Assembly: GCA_964523675.1 (NCBI GenBank)
Contig: CAZFZT010000004.1
Span: forward strand, 1-64,000
Source of the DNA: CAZFZT01 sp964523675
Lineage (GTDB): Bacteria; Planctomycetota; Phycisphaerae; Phycisphaerales; SM1A02
DNA: 64,000 bases
Direction of reading: 5' to 3'
The notes under the pieces were generated by a model that did not search any database, was not told the DNA's origin, and saw only the letters and a list, made by a program, of their open reading frames with translations. How positions within the stretch are numbered: position 1 is the first letter of the stretch; each line of letters begins with the position of its first letter. The position numbers and the translations under genes were made by a program. This document shows positions 27,126 to 35,474 of the stretch, one piece after another.

Positions 27126-28151
27126 TCACACGCGCCAGACGCTGCTCGCCCACGTCAAGCCGCCGCCGAATGCGACAAAGATGATGTTGTCACCGCGCTT
27201 CACCTTGCCTGCCTGCCAGAGCTGATCGAAGCACAATCCAACCGACCCGGCAGACGAGTTGCCGTAGCGATCGATGTTCACATGCACTTTCTCAGGCGGC
27301 AGACCGATCTTCTCCATCGCCGATTCGATGATGCGGATGTTCGATTGGTGGCAAATGAATTGGCTGATGTCCTCAACATCGAGGGCGGTCTTGAGCAGCG
27401 CATCCTCAATCACCTCGCGGAACTTCGTGACGGCGAACTTATACACCTCGCGGCCCTGCATGCGAAGACAGCCCATGCGAATCGGGTTGTCAATGTCCTC
27501 TGATGGGATGTCGGCTTCTTTGCGCGGAATGTAAAGCGTCTTCCACATGCTGCCGTCTGTCGCCATCGTCTGATAGAGGCATCCTGTTGCGGGATCGTCA
27601 TCATCGCGTACGAGGATGACCGATCCGGCCGCATCCCCGAAGAGGATCGAAACCGTGCGGTCGGTGTAATCGCAGATGGTGCTGAGCGTGTCGCAGCCGA
27701 TGACACCGACAGCGCGGTGCCGGCCGCTCCGAACGAGCGAGTCCGCAACGTTGAGCGCATAGACGAATCCGCTGCATGCAGCGACAAGGTCGAATGCCGC
27801 TGCGTGCGATGCGCCGACTTCATCAGCAATGCGGCAGGCCGTAGACGGACAGGACATGTCCGTCGTAACGGAGGCGAGAATGACGAGATCGAGATCCGAA
27901 CCCGACATCCCTGCATTGTCGAGCGCCTTGCATAACGCCTCTCGTGAAAGCGTCAGATTGCTCTCGCCTCGGGACGGATCAATGATGCGCCGCTCACGAA
28001 TGCCGGTGCGCTGGACGATCCACTCATCGGTGGTGTCCATCATCTTCTCGAGATCTGCATTCGTCAGCACGCGCTCAGGCACCGCTGATCCCACGCCCGC
28101 GATGCGAACACCAAAATCAGCTATCGGCTCTCGGCTGTCGGTTGTCGGCAT
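27126..28151 (-). CDS. fabH: beta-ketoacyl-ACP synthase III
   Basis: A 341-residue condensing enzyme that starts fatty-acid synthesis from acetyl-CoA and malonyl-ACP. The catalytic Cys is in VAACSGFVYA, the His in FICHQSNIRI and the Asn in RYGNSSAGS. VTTDMSCPSTACRIADEVG and the C-terminal FVAFGGGLTWASSVW are standard. The first dozen residues (PTTDSREPIADF) come from a dispersed repeat at 28119-28149 rather than from the usual family sequence. No other start codon precedes the conserved GVRIAGVGSAVPERVLTN. It is third in the rpmF-plsX-fabH operon. Confidence 0.96.
   Translation of the reverse strand: MPTTDSREPIADFGVRIAGVGSAVPERVLTNADLEKMMDTTDEWIVQRTGIRERRIIDPSRGESNLTLSREALCKALDNAGMSGSDLDLVILASVTTDMSCPSTACRIADEVGASHAAAFDLVAACSGFVYALNVADSLVRSGRHRAVGVIGCDTLSTICDYTDRTVSILFGDAAGSVILVRDDDDPATGCLYQTMATDGSMWKTLYIPRKEADIPSEDIDNPIRMGCLRMQGREVYKFAVTKFREVIEDALLKTALDVEDISQFICHQSNIRIIESAMEKIGLPPEKVHVNIDRYGNSSAGSVGLCFDQLWQAGKVKRGDNIIFVAFGGGLTWASSVWRV
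28119..28149. repeat. CGGCTNTCGG-type dispersed repeat inside the fabH 5' end
   Basis: A run of degenerate 7-to-8-base units (TATCGGC, TCTCGGC, TGTCGGT, TGTCGGC). On the minus strand it encodes the PTTDSREPIAD start of FabH. A related low-complexity run is at 54747-54776. I know this type of repeat as common in planctomycete intergenic DNA. Confidence 0.55.
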
Positions 28152-28283
28152 GAGAAACGGGCGGGTGAGGGAGCAATCTCGGCGTCACGAAGAACGCGTA
28201 TGGTAGTTGAACCTGAATACCGCTGACCTCCAAAACCTCGCAGGAAGAACCGAGCGACACCCCCAGATGCGCGGATCAGGAAA
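28152..28283. other. short gap within the plsX-fabH operon
   Basis: About 130 bases between plsX and fabH. It holds no gene and no clear terminator. A 5' flank for fabH with weak ribosome-binding character is all I see. Confidence 0.4.
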
Positions 28284-29306
28284 TCAGGCAGGCAGTTCTT
28301 CCATCTGCATCGTGCCGAGCGTTTCGCTGATCGCGTCATTCACCCGCGAGAGTACCGCTCGGCGGCCGGCGAGGACCGCATTACAAATAGTGCGGCCGAT
28401 GCTGGAGCCGTGGCTGATGATGCAAACCCCGTTGACGCCCAGCAGCGGCGCACCGCCGTACTCGTGGTAGTCATATTGGGCGTAGAGGCGCTTCGCGATG
28501 CCGCCGACCTGCTGTGCGAGGTTCGGATCGAGCGACTTCGCCTCCTTGGAGATCGCTTTGAAGATGCCGTCTGAAAGCCCTTCAGCTAGTTTCAGCATGA
28601 CATTGCCAGTTACGCCATCGGTCACGATGACATCTGCCTCGCCAGCGAAAACGCCGCGACCTTCGATGTAGCCGTTGAAGTTGATACCCTCTGCACCCCT
28701 GAGCAAGTCGCGGGCTCGCTTCATCTCGGTCGTCCCCTTTGCCTCTTCTCCACCTACGTTCATGAGCGCGACCCGCGGATTCTCGATTCCCACAATCTTC
28801 TGCGCGAAGATCGCTCCCATGACGCCATATTGCGAAAGGTGGTGCGGTTTCGGCTCGATGTTGGCTCCGACGTCGATGAGGACGATCGGGCCGTAGAACG
28901 TCGGGATTACCACGGCAATACCCGGTCGATGAACATTCGGCAGTCGCCGCATATGCATCTGCGCAGCCGTGACCTGTGCACCGGTGTTGCCTGCCGAAAT
29001 GAAGACATCAAGTGGATTCTCTGCTTTGCGGCTGGCCATCTTGGCGAGCACGGCGAGCGGTGAGTCCGGTTTACTGCGCACCGCCTCAACCGGCGGCTCA
29101 TCCATCGCAATGGTCTCGCTCGTGGGGACGATGGTGTAGCGGTCGGCATCAGCCCCCCGCTCAGCAAGTCCGCTGCGGATGATCGCCTCATCTCCTGCAA
29201 GGATGAGTTCGTCAGATGAATCGATGTAGTCGAGCGCAGCCACCACCCCGTCAAGGATCGCTCCAGGGGCGTTGTCACCGCCCATCACATCAACACCGAT
29301 TCGCAT
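28284..29306 (-). CDS. plsX: phosphate acyltransferase PlsX
   Basis: A 340-residue peripheral membrane enzyme that converts acyl-ACP to acyl-phosphate for phospholipid synthesis. The start MRIGVDVMGGDNAPGAILDGV is diagnostic. FISAGNTGAQVTAAQM, LIDVGANIEPKPHHLSQYGVMG and IVTDGVTGNVMLKLAEG are the further family blocks, and GGAPLLGVNGVCIISHGSS closes the active site. It lies 3 bases after the rpmF stop, so the two genes are coupled. Length and motifs are normal. Confidence 0.97.
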   Translation of the reverse strand: MRIGVDVMGGDNAPGAILDGVVAALDYIDSSDELILAGDEAIIRSGLAERGADADRYTIVPTSETIAMDEPPVEAVRSKPDSPLAVLAKMASRKAENPLDVFISAGNTGAQVTAAQMHMRRLPNVHRPGIAVVIPTFYGPIVLIDVGANIEPKPHHLSQYGVMGAIFAQKIVGIENPRVALMNVGGEEAKGTTEMKRARDLLRGAEGINFNGYIEGRGVFAGEADVIVTDGVTGNVMLKLAEGLSDGIFKAISKEAKSLDPNLAQQVGGIAKRLYAQYDYHEYGGAPLLGVNGVCIISHGSSIGRTICNAVLAGRRAVLSRVNDAISETLGTMQMEELPA

Positions 29307-29309
29307 CGA

Positions 29310-29501
29310 TTACTCGTCTCCGCCGCTCTCAGTGGTGATCTGTAGGCCCGGCCGAACATATCCGCAGGCGGAACATGCAGCATGAGGCCGCTTCGCCTCG
29401 CCACAGTTGGGGCAGATGACGCTCTGAATGGGCTTGAGCGCGTGATGCGAGCGACGCTTGCGCTTGCGGCTGGGGGATGTGCGGAATGCTGGAACGGGCA
29501 T
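29310..29501 (-). CDS. rpmF: 50S ribosomal protein L32
   Basis: A 63-residue basic protein. The N-terminus MPVPAFRTSPSRKRKRRSHHAL is typical, followed by a zinc ribbon with two CxxC pairs (CPNCGE and CSACGY). This is the zinc-binding form of L32. The order rpmF-plsX-fabH is conserved in very many bacteria. The gene has its own promoter at 29538-29566. Confidence 0.97.
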   Translation of the reverse strand: MPVPAFRTSPSRKRKRRSHHALKPIQSVICPNCGEAKRPHAACSACGYVRPGLQITTESGGDE

Positions 29502-29537
29502 AGGTGGGACTCTCTGTCAGGGCTGAATAAGGCGAAT

Positions 29538-29566
29538 ACTGTAATTCGGCGAAGGGGAAAAGTCAA
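29538..29566 (-). promoter_or_regulatory. sigma70-like promoter of rpmF-plsX-fabH
   Basis: TTGACT (29561-29566) and TACAGT (29538-29543) on the minus strand with a 17-base spacer. Transcription would start near 29531, about 30 bases before the rpmF start codon. The TTGACT -35 is one of the best in the window. Confidence 0.65.
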
Positions 29567-29594
29567 CGCCATGACAGCGGTTTGGAGAAGTCGC

Positions 29595-29611
29595 AGGCCC
29601 CGATGGGGCCT
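29595..29611 (-). terminator. hairpin after the GlmL-associated gene cluster
   Basis: AGGCCCC (29595-29601) pairs with GGGGCCT (29605-29611) around a 3-base loop, 34 bases after the stop of the 29646 gene. There is no T tract, so it may stall rather than terminate. It separates the cluster from the rpmF promoter. Confidence 0.4.
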
Positions 29612-29645
29612 CCTGACTGCGTTCCTCAGCCCCATCGTGGTGGGC

Positions 29646-30659
29646 TCATTGAATCAGCCAGAGCCAGTCGCCGAACAGGAACTGGATGCGCTGCGTCAGG
29701 AGCGTGATGCGGCCCATGACGGTATAGGCAAAGCCGGCACCGAACGTGATCATCAGCACCCAGATTCCCACTCTCGCGGTCCGGCCGACAAAGCCCTTGT
29801 GCTCGATTGAGAAGAAGAAGTACGTGAGGCAGGTGAGGACACCGAGGATGATCGCTGAGTTGCGGATCGACAGCCAGAGGTTGAATCGACCGTCCTCGTT
29901 CACCAGCAACGGCAAGATGGTGGCCTGAATCTGAATGGCGAAGTCGGCCTGCAGGTGTGCGATGAGTCGAAGGCCGGCGGTGATGCCGATCACGAATGCA
30001 AGCGGCCAGCGCGCGATCCAGCCGCCCACTGGTGAGAGCCGCCAAAGGAGCATCAACCCCAGGATGGCAACGATCAGGTAAGAGGGCCAGAACGGCTGAT
30101 CGTGCTCAGGCAGAATGTGATTTGCCACAAACGACGGCCAAAGTTTCCCGATCAGGTTGGGAACAACCATCGTCCACCATCCGACGACCATGGTGTACGC
30201 CGCAGAAACCCCGACGACGAGGGCTTCCGCAAACTTATAGAACGGATTGTCCCGGTACAAGAACGAGAAGACGAACAACGTACACAGCGCGGCAAACCAC
30301 AGGCCGATCGTTCGCCATAGATCAACCGTCACCCCCTCATCGCCCGCTCGTTGCCATGAAACGCCGCGCTCGAGGCGCCACTGCTTTGCCGGCTCCACAC
30401 CATCCAGATCCGCTGGAACGGGTTCGCCTGTCTCCGGATCGGGAGTCGGCTGCGCCCAGAAGCCATTACCCTGCGCATCTTCCTGCGGGTCGATCCAGAC
30501 TGCATCGCTGGGGTCATAAAGACTGATGACCTCGCGCTCCTCGACGTACTTCGATCCTGGGAACCGGCCGGAGGTGGACTCAACGCGCCATACCCACACG
30601 GCAAGGGCAACGACGCCGAGGAACAACATGATGCTCAAAATCAAAGTCTCTCGCTTCAT
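29646..30659 (-). CDS. multi-pass membrane protein of the GlmL-associated cluster
   Basis: A 337-residue protein of unknown function. An N-terminal helix (LILSIMLFLGVVALAVWVW) is followed by an extracytoplasmic acidic loop of about 95 residues. Some seven more hydrophobic segments come next, such as TIGLWFAALCTLFVFSFLY, SYLIVAILGLMLLWRL, ILGVLTCLTYFFFSI and VGIWVLMITFGAGFAYTVMG. No enzymatic motif is evident. It overlaps the upstream gene by 4 bases (ATGA at 30656-30659), placing it at the distal end of the seven-gene operon. It might be a channel or scaffold subunit; that is a guess from topology only. Confidence 0.75.
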   Translation of the reverse strand: MKRETLILSIMLFLGVVALAVWVWRVESTSGRFPGSKYVEEREVISLYDPSDAVWIDPQEDAQGNGFWAQPTPDPETGEPVPADLDGVEPAKQWRLERGVSWQRAGDEGVTVDLWRTIGLWFAALCTLFVFSFLYRDNPFYKFAEALVVGVSAAYTMVVGWWTMVVPNLIGKLWPSFVANHILPEHDQPFWPSYLIVAILGLMLLWRLSPVGGWIARWPLAFVIGITAGLRLIAHLQADFAIQIQATILPLLVNEDGRFNLWLSIRNSAIILGVLTCLTYFFFSIEHKGFVGRTARVGIWVLMITFGAGFAYTVMGRITLLTQRIQFLFGDWLWLIQ

Positions 30660-31792
30660 CGTCGGCCTCGCCTCCGTTCGAGGAAGAAAATCACATTGCC
30701 GAGCACGATGAGCACCAACATCAGAATGTGGGCGGAGAGTTGCGGCCCCATTCGTCCGAGCGCTTCCTGATAGTCGTTATGACCATAATTGAGCTGCACT
30801 GACGGGTAATCGTGATCGCCAGCATACACACAGCCGTCTGCCTCGGCCGCAGCAAAAATGTGCTCCTCGCTCATCTCAAGCGCCAGCGCCAATCCACTGA
30901 TCTGTTCCCGACTCATGCAGTTGATCCTGCCGTCGAGCAGCATCTCAACATGTGACGCGCCAACATTGATCGACTCAGCCAGAGCTTGCACGACTTCGTC
31001 GCGCGGCCGTTCATCCGTCGCAGCCGCTTCTACCGCTTCAGAGAGCAGTTCGGCCAAGCGCTCCCCGCGGGTGCCATAATGCCGGCCGATTACAAACTCG
31101 TACTCTGCCGCCCCCTTGATGGCAGGCAACATCCCCAGCAACTGCTGCGGGTAATACGGATACTGCGGAGGAGCGCTGACACCCGTGACGCCTGCGACGA
31201 CGCGGATGTCCTGATACGGCGTCGCAGCGTACTGCACCCATTCCTTTGTGCCCGGGTATCCCGCGCCGATGCTGATCACCAGATCAGTGTCCTGCAAACT
31301 GCTGATGTTTCTTGCGACGGGATAGGAGGCAACCGGTCGGCCCTGTGTATCGACCGGGAACAACTTTAAGAGGTCAGTGGCAATCAACTTGATCGCGGCC
31401 TCATACCCTGCGCCATATCCAAGACTGAGGTAGTTCTCGCCGTACTGATAGCGATCAGGAAACTCTGTTTCCAAGACCCGTAGCGCATCGTCGATAATCG
31501 GCGCCCCCGTCGGCCAAAGCGTGAGAAAGAACATGCGATGGCCGCGCATCGCGCAATGCCGGGTGAATGATGTCAACATCGGCCCAAGTTCCGGGCGGCT
31601 CGCCGGGTCGTAATCCAGCGCCATCACCACCACCGAATCCGGCGGCAGCGCTTCAATCGTATCGAAGACCGCCTGCACGATGGGTGTGGGCTGCTCGGGA
31701 AGAGTCGGCGGCCACAATACCGGAATCGCCACGGCCAGGAACATGGCCAGGAAGATCCAGCGCCGATCAAGATTGCTCAGCCAATCAGTCAT
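30656..31792 (-). CDS. membrane-anchored protein of the GlmL-associated cluster, large extracytoplasmic domain
   Basis: 378 residues of unknown function. An N-terminal transmembrane helix (RRWIFLAMFLAVAIPVLWP) and a C-terminal helix (LSAHILMLVLIVLGNVIFFLE followed by RRRGRR) flank about 310 residues with alpha/beta character. The domain begins TPIVQAVFDTIEALPPDSVVVMALDYDPASRPELGPMLTSFTRHCAMRGHRMFFLTLWPTG, which looks like a Rossmann-type fold, followed by DLVISIGAGYPGTKEWVQY. No catalytic signature is recognisable. The ATGA overlap ties it to the 29646 gene. Confidence 0.75.
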   Translation of the reverse strand: MTDWLSNLDRRWIFLAMFLAVAIPVLWPPTLPEQPTPIVQAVFDTIEALPPDSVVVMALDYDPASRPELGPMLTSFTRHCAMRGHRMFFLTLWPTGAPIIDDALRVLETEFPDRYQYGENYLSLGYGAGYEAAIKLIATDLLKLFPVDTQGRPVASYPVARNISSLQDTDLVISIGAGYPGTKEWVQYAATPYQDIRVVAGVTGVSAPPQYPYYPQQLLGMLPAIKGAAEYEFVIGRHYGTRGERLAELLSEAVEAAATDERPRDEVVQALAESINVGASHVEMLLDGRINCMSREQISGLALALEMSEEHIFAAAEADGCVYAGDHDYPSVQLNYGHNDYQEALGRMGPQLSAHILMLVLIVLGNVIFFLERRRGRR

Positions 31793-31818
31793 GCAAGGTA
31801 ACGCAAAAAATCAGACGA

Positions 31819-32517
31819 CTACTCTCTCGAACCCAGATAAGAGCGATCAATGCCAAGAAGAATCTTTAGAGATGTCGCAACGATTCCAAGCGCGATTCCA
31901 ATCATGATGGCCCGCTGGCCGGATGTATTGAAAATCGCCATGATGTGATCGGTGAGACCGGGCAGCGTCAGGTCCGGGGCGGTTTCAGCGTACCACCCGG
32001 TCAGCATCGTGCCGGCGTAGCTGCGTCCGAGCAGAATCACGAACGCTGTTCCGAGCAGGAGAATTGCCTCCAGATTCTTCGCGCGAAATGCCCGGAACGC
32101 AGCGGATGCAACAAAGAACGCAAGCAACGAGAACATCGTCGCAGTAATCGGAACGATGATGTACTCAAAGGTCCACCAGAACGGCGCGCCTTCCGTAAGG
32201 TAGTCCCCTGTCCATGCGCGGTCGGGATACTTTGGCATCGGCGGCACGCCGATCTTGAAAAGTCCCACGAACAGCGTGATCAAAAAGCTGACAAGCGTCA
32301 CCAACGAGAAACCCCAGCCGGCGCGGCGATCGGAAACGCGGCGGAGGTGTACGCTCAAAATGCTCGCGCCGCCGAGGATCAACGCAATGGCGGCCAGGAT
32401 GTTGAACCACTCCTCAGCCGTCTCGCGACCTTCGGTGAGCGGCGGGACGAAGAATGCAATCACCATGATGTAGCCGGCGACGGCCGCAATGATGAGCGGA
32501 ATCACACGCTTCATCAT
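31819..32517 (-). CDS. six-helix membrane protein of the GlmL-associated cluster
   Basis: About 232 residues from the ATG pair at 32514-32520 (MMKRVIPLIIAAVAGYIMVIAFFVPPL); an in-frame ATG at 32535 adds a few residues. Six hydrophobic segments follow one another, among them FNILAAIALILGGASILSVHL, GFSLVTLVSFLITLFVGLF, YIIVPITATMFSLLAFFVAS, AILLLGTAFVILLG and IMIGIALGIVATSLKILLG. There is no motif I recognise. The start overlaps the stop of the upstream gene, so translation is coupled. Confidence 0.75.
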   Translation of the reverse strand: MMKRVIPLIIAAVAGYIMVIAFFVPPLTEGRETAEEWFNILAAIALILGGASILSVHLRRVSDRRAGWGFSLVTLVSFLITLFVGLFKIGVPPMPKYPDRAWTGDYLTEGAPFWWTFEYIIVPITATMFSLLAFFVASAAFRAFRAKNLEAILLLGTAFVILLGRSYAGTMLTGWYAETAPDLTLPGLTDHIMAIFNTSGQRAIMIGIALGIVATSLKILLGIDRSYLGSRE

Positions 32518-34079
32518 GACGCCACCTCCTGCCACTGGGCCCGCGCTTCGCCACTCGACCAGCCCTCCAGCATGATCCGCGCACGATCAATCCCCCAGAA
32601 CGACACCAGCGGCTCGTCTGCGCGTTCCATCAACGTGGTTTCAACGTCACTTTCAACGCCTGCTTCACCCTCATCCGTCGTCTCCGGCTCGAGCATCTCC
32701 TCCTCCACCGGGTCAGTCCCAAGAACACGGAACATAAGGTAGTTCTGCATCTTCTGCGCTATTGGACTGTCCGACATGCTTGCATAGGTTGCAAGCACAC
32801 AACCAACCACAAGTAGAAGCCCGCCGATGATCTTGCCGACATCCTGTCCCTTAAGCGTGCCAAGTTGTTCCGGCTCGCCTGAAAGGTACGCTGAGGCGGC
32901 GAAGAACTCTTCACCGATCAACGTGTAATCGCATGCAGCGACGAAGAACGGAAGCTGCGCCGGCTCCGCGGTGCCCGCCACCTGAATCGCGCCGATCGAG
33001 TTTCCCGTCTCCGCAAGGATCAACGACTCCGCAAAGAACGCTCCCAGATAAAAACACGCAGCCGGCTTCTCGCGCACCATATAGCCCGTCAGATACGCCA
33101 CGTAACCGAACTGCTCGTCAGTGACGTAGTAACTCATGTCTTCGTGGTACGCATCCGGCCGGCCTGCGCTGAGGTACGCAGACTCGAGCGTCTCGCGAGC
33201 CGTCGTCATCACCAGCGACCGCGAAGTCGGCACCTCGATCCGCGCGTCATACTCCGCAGCGGTCTTACCAATCCGCGCCAGAATCGTCATGCCCGCCACC
33301 GTCTGAATGTTGTTCATGTCCTGAATGCCGGGCACGAACAGAATCGAACGGCCCATCTCCGTTGCCCGGCCGACGGCTTCATCGACGGCTTCGAGACCCG
33401 CAATCCTTCGTATCCGCAGCGGAATGCCCCGCTGCGCAAGAAAGATAAACAGAATGATGCCCGCTGAGATGACAAGCGTCAGCCCGAGGAACCAACTCTT
33501 ATTGCGGTCGAAGTACCAGACCTGGCTCTGGATCGGCTGGTTGAGCGTCGCGGGTTGCGACTCCGCGCCGCCGGGACTCACGGCCGTCAATCTATAAACG
33601 TACGGCGTACTCGGCCGCACATCCTTCTTGTCCGCCCACTCCCGCATTTGTGCTGGGATGTCCTTCGTGTCGGCAACGAGTTCGAACGCTTCCTCATCAA
33701 CGCCTGAAGCATCGAACGGCGCTCGATACAGTCGATACCCTGCGACGCGCTGCTCTTCGAGCTCGACATCATCATCCGGCGAAAGCGTCCACGAAAGCAG
33801 CACCGTCTTGCCATCATCGTTCTTCTGATCCCGCGCCGCCAACCCGCTCGGCGGCGCAGGCGGCTCACCCTGCACTTCCGCATCGACGTCCACCTGGTCC
33901 TGCTCGGTGTCCTGAGCATTCTGCGGGAATGCAGCCGCGCTCACGAAGACCAGCGCCGCGCCAAATACCATCATTGAAATCGCCGCCCGCCCGAACGCCA
34001 AACCGCCGCACGCGTCCGCAGCACTGCGGAGCGCGCCCTCCTTTCGGCGTTTCGGCGTTTCGACGTTTCGGCGTTTCAT
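32514..34079 (-). CDS. fibronectin-III-like plus membrane domain protein of the GlmL-associated cluster (DUF6754-like)
   Basis: Up to 521 residues. The first 15 (MKRRNVETPKRRKEG) are encoded by an 8-bp tandem repeat, so an internal start near residue 36 (MMVFGAALVFVSAAAF, a signal sequence) is plausible. A fibronectin type III-like domain follows (PPAPPSGLAARDQ through YVYRLTAVSPGG), then a transmembrane helix (SWFLGLTLVISAGIILFIFLA). The cytoplasmic part includes SILFVPGIQDMNNIQTVAGMTILARIGK and ESAYLSAGRPDAYHEDMSYYVTDEQFGYVAYLTGYMV. Another helix pair and an acidic tail complete it. This matches my memory of the DUF6754 family, which has no known function. It probably links envelope and cytosol. 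Confidence 0.72.
   Translation of the reverse strand: MKRRNVETPKRRKEGALRSAADACGGLAFGRAAISMMVFGAALVFVSAAAFPQNAQDTEQDQVDVDAEVQGEPPAPPSGLAARDQKNDDGKTVLLSWTLSPDDDVELEEQRVAGYRLYRAPFDASGVDEEAFELVADTKDIPAQMREWADKKDVRPSTPYVYRLTAVSPGGAESQPATLNQPIQSQVWYFDRNKSWFLGLTLVISAGIILFIFLAQRGIPLRIRRIAGLEAVDEAVGRATEMGRSILFVPGIQDMNNIQTVAGMTILARIGKTAAEYDARIEVPTSRSLVMTTARETLESAYLSAGRPDAYHEDMSYYVTDEQFGYVAYLTGYMVREKPAACFYLGAFFAESLILAETGNSIGAIQVAGTAEPAQLPFFVAACDYTLIGEEFFAASAYLSGEPEQLGTLKGQDVGKIIGGLLLVVGCVLATYASMSDSPIAQKMQNYLMFRVLGTDPVEEEMLEPETTDEGEAGVESDVETTLMERADEPLVSFWGIDRARIMLEGWSSGEARAQWQEVAS
34042..34077. repeat. 8-bp tandem repeat (TTTCGGCG) at a gene start
   Basis: Four 8-base units (three TTTCGGCG and one TTTCGACG) followed by TTTC. 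On the minus strand they encode KRRNVETPKRR at the start of the 32514-34079 frame. The initiating CAT (34077-34079) abuts the array, and the upstream gene's stop overlaps it. Confidence 0.75.
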
Positions 34080-35206
34080 TGCTCGATCAGTTCCACATTC
34101 GCACGCGGCACCGTAACAGTCTCGCCGGAATCCAGCCGGACCGCAAGTACCCGCGCTTTCGAGCCCGAACCGAGCACCGCCGGCTCGTGCGGCAAATCCG
34201 ACACTTCGCCCAGCAGCCCGAAGTACGGGTCGCGAATAATCCGCACCGGCCGGCCGATGTCAAGCACACCGCCCGCATCATGTTGCGGCTCCCGCTCGGA
34301 AGCGAGTTCATCCTTCGCCAGCGGCACGATGATCTCCGGCCGCATCACCCCCGCTCGAATCTGCGTCGCGCCGTTCACCGATGCATCATCACCCTCGCGC
34401 GATCGCAACAGATCAAACGTCCGCACCGCCATCGCAATCTCGCCGAACCCCTCCGTGATAATCAGCGTCAGCCCCTTGCGCTCAGAACCGGTGATCGCCA
34501 CGCCAAGGTCGTACCCAAGGAACTCCTTCAAATCCTGGTCGTCAATCCCGCCTGCGATCAGCGCCGCCGCGCCCACCTGCACCGCTCGCTTGATCGCTTC
34601 ATCAGTGACACGCGCGCCGCCGACCACGATGCAGTCCTTCATGTCAGCCGTGATTAGGTCAGCCGTCAGTTCCTGCGTCGGATCTTTGCACGCCAACTTG
34701 ATCGTGCCGTACGCCTCGCCGCCGATGCCGAAAATGCCCTGGATGTACGTCACATCCGCTTCGATGACGCAGCCCTCCTTCGGGATCACCTCTGCAACGG
34801 TGCCGGTGACAAACGCCCTCACGCGCACCGGCTGGGGCTCGCCTCGAATGATGACCTGCCCCGTCACATCCGAGATCGTCTCGATGGTGCCTTCGTTCTT
34901 CGCTTTGTATTCGCTCTTGAACATGCCGAAGAGCCCCTTGGTGCGCGCGATGGGCTCGCCGAGCTTCACCGCATCGCCTTCCTTCTTGAGCATGCATTCA
35001 CGCACATCGCCGGCCGGCATGGAGAGCAAGTTCGCCATGTTCAGCGGATAGACATCGCCAGGCATGAACGTCTCCGCGACGAAATCGCGAGCATTCACCC
35101 GATCGCCGACATTGACCAGCACCTCGCCAGCGATCGGCAGCACCCGCCGCGCGCGGTGGGTGATGCGATTGGTGACCTTGAGTCCTGGAGAATATGCCTT
35201 GGCCAT
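34076..35206 (-). CDS. beta-rich soluble protein of the GlmL-associated cluster, KOW/biotinyl-lipoyl-like repeats
   Basis: 376 residues from the ATG at 35206; the frame stays open to 35329, but those 41 residues run through an inverted repeat and are not preferred. There is no signal peptide or helix. The N-terminal third has barrel-type strands (RRVLPIAGEVLVNVGDRVNARDFVAE, then KEGDAVKLGEPIARTKGLFGMFKSEYKAKNEGTIETISDVTGQVII), reminiscent of lipoyl-like hammerheads. A middle alpha/beta domain contains DCIVVGGARVTDEAIKRAVQVGAAALIAGGIDDQDLKEFLGYDLGVAITG. The C-terminal part (GRPVRIIRDPYFGLLGEVSDLP) is KOW-like. I know of no biochemical function. It overlaps the next gene by 4 bases. Confidence 0.72.
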   Translation of the reverse strand: MAKAYSPGLKVTNRITHRARRVLPIAGEVLVNVGDRVNARDFVAETFMPGDVYPLNMANLLSMPAGDVRECMLKKEGDAVKLGEPIARTKGLFGMFKSEYKAKNEGTIETISDVTGQVIIRGEPQPVRVRAFVTGTVAEVIPKEGCVIEADVTYIQGIFGIGGEAYGTIKLACKDPTQELTADLITADMKDCIVVGGARVTDEAIKRAVQVGAAALIAGGIDDQDLKEFLGYDLGVAITGSERKGLTLIITEGFGEIAMAVRTFDLLRSREGDDASVNGATQIRAGVMRPEIIVPLAKDELASEREPQHDAGGVLDIGRPVRIIRDPYFGLLGEVSDLPHEPAVLGSGSKARVLAVRLDSGETVTVPRANVELIEQ

Positions 35207-35268
35207 CGGCCGCACAGCATAGCGGACGGGCGGCGTGGTTGCACGAGCCGATCGGACAGCAGTGATAC

Positions 35269-35354
35269 ATAGCCCCGGCCTTGGCCGGGGGCGGCGTGCG
35301 ATTCTGGTCACGTAAACGTTGTGCAGCATCCACCCCGGCCAAGGCCGGGGCTAT
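35269..35354. repeat. pair of 22-bp inverted repeats (self-palindromic GC units)
   Basis: ATAGCCCCGGCCTTGGCCGG and following GG (35269-35290) is the exact reverse complement of 35333-35354. Each arm is also nearly palindromic by itself. The 42 bases between the arms contain no gene. The layout resembles a REP/BIME-like mobile palindrome pair. Confidence 0.75.
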
Positions 35355-35399
35355 CTGTGATTCAGCCGCACCGAATGCGGCGCGGCGGTTCCCGCATCT

Positions 35400-35458
35400 C
35401 GCGGCCAAACGGGTTACAACAAATGTTGGGCCGCGACGCGCGCACCCGTTTAGCCGCG
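35400..35458. repeat. long imperfect hairpin
   Basis: CGCGGCCAAACGGGT (35400-35414) pairs with ACCCGTTTAGCCGCG (35444-35458) with one mismatch, around a 29-base loop. It is directly adjacent to the next dispersed element at 35451-35469. Confidence 0.65.
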
Positions 35459-35469
35459 ACGCGAAGCGG
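35451..35469 (-). repeat. CGCTGCGCGTCGCGGCTA-type dispersed element, copy 1
   Basis: On the minus strand this reads CCGCTTCGCGTCGCGGCTA. It differs by one base from the copies at 37768-37785 and 40529-40546. All three are intergenic. Confidence 0.6.
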
Positions 35470-35474
35470 AGCGT

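Larger units (their letters stand above)
35207..35474. other. repeat-filled gap between glmL and the next cluster gene
   Basis: About 270 bases with two perfect inverted repeats of 22 bp, a long 15-bp imperfect hairpin and one copy of the CGCTGCGCGTCGCGGCTA-type element. No gene. The hairpins would be transcribed if the cluster is read from upstream of glmL. Confidence 0.7.
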
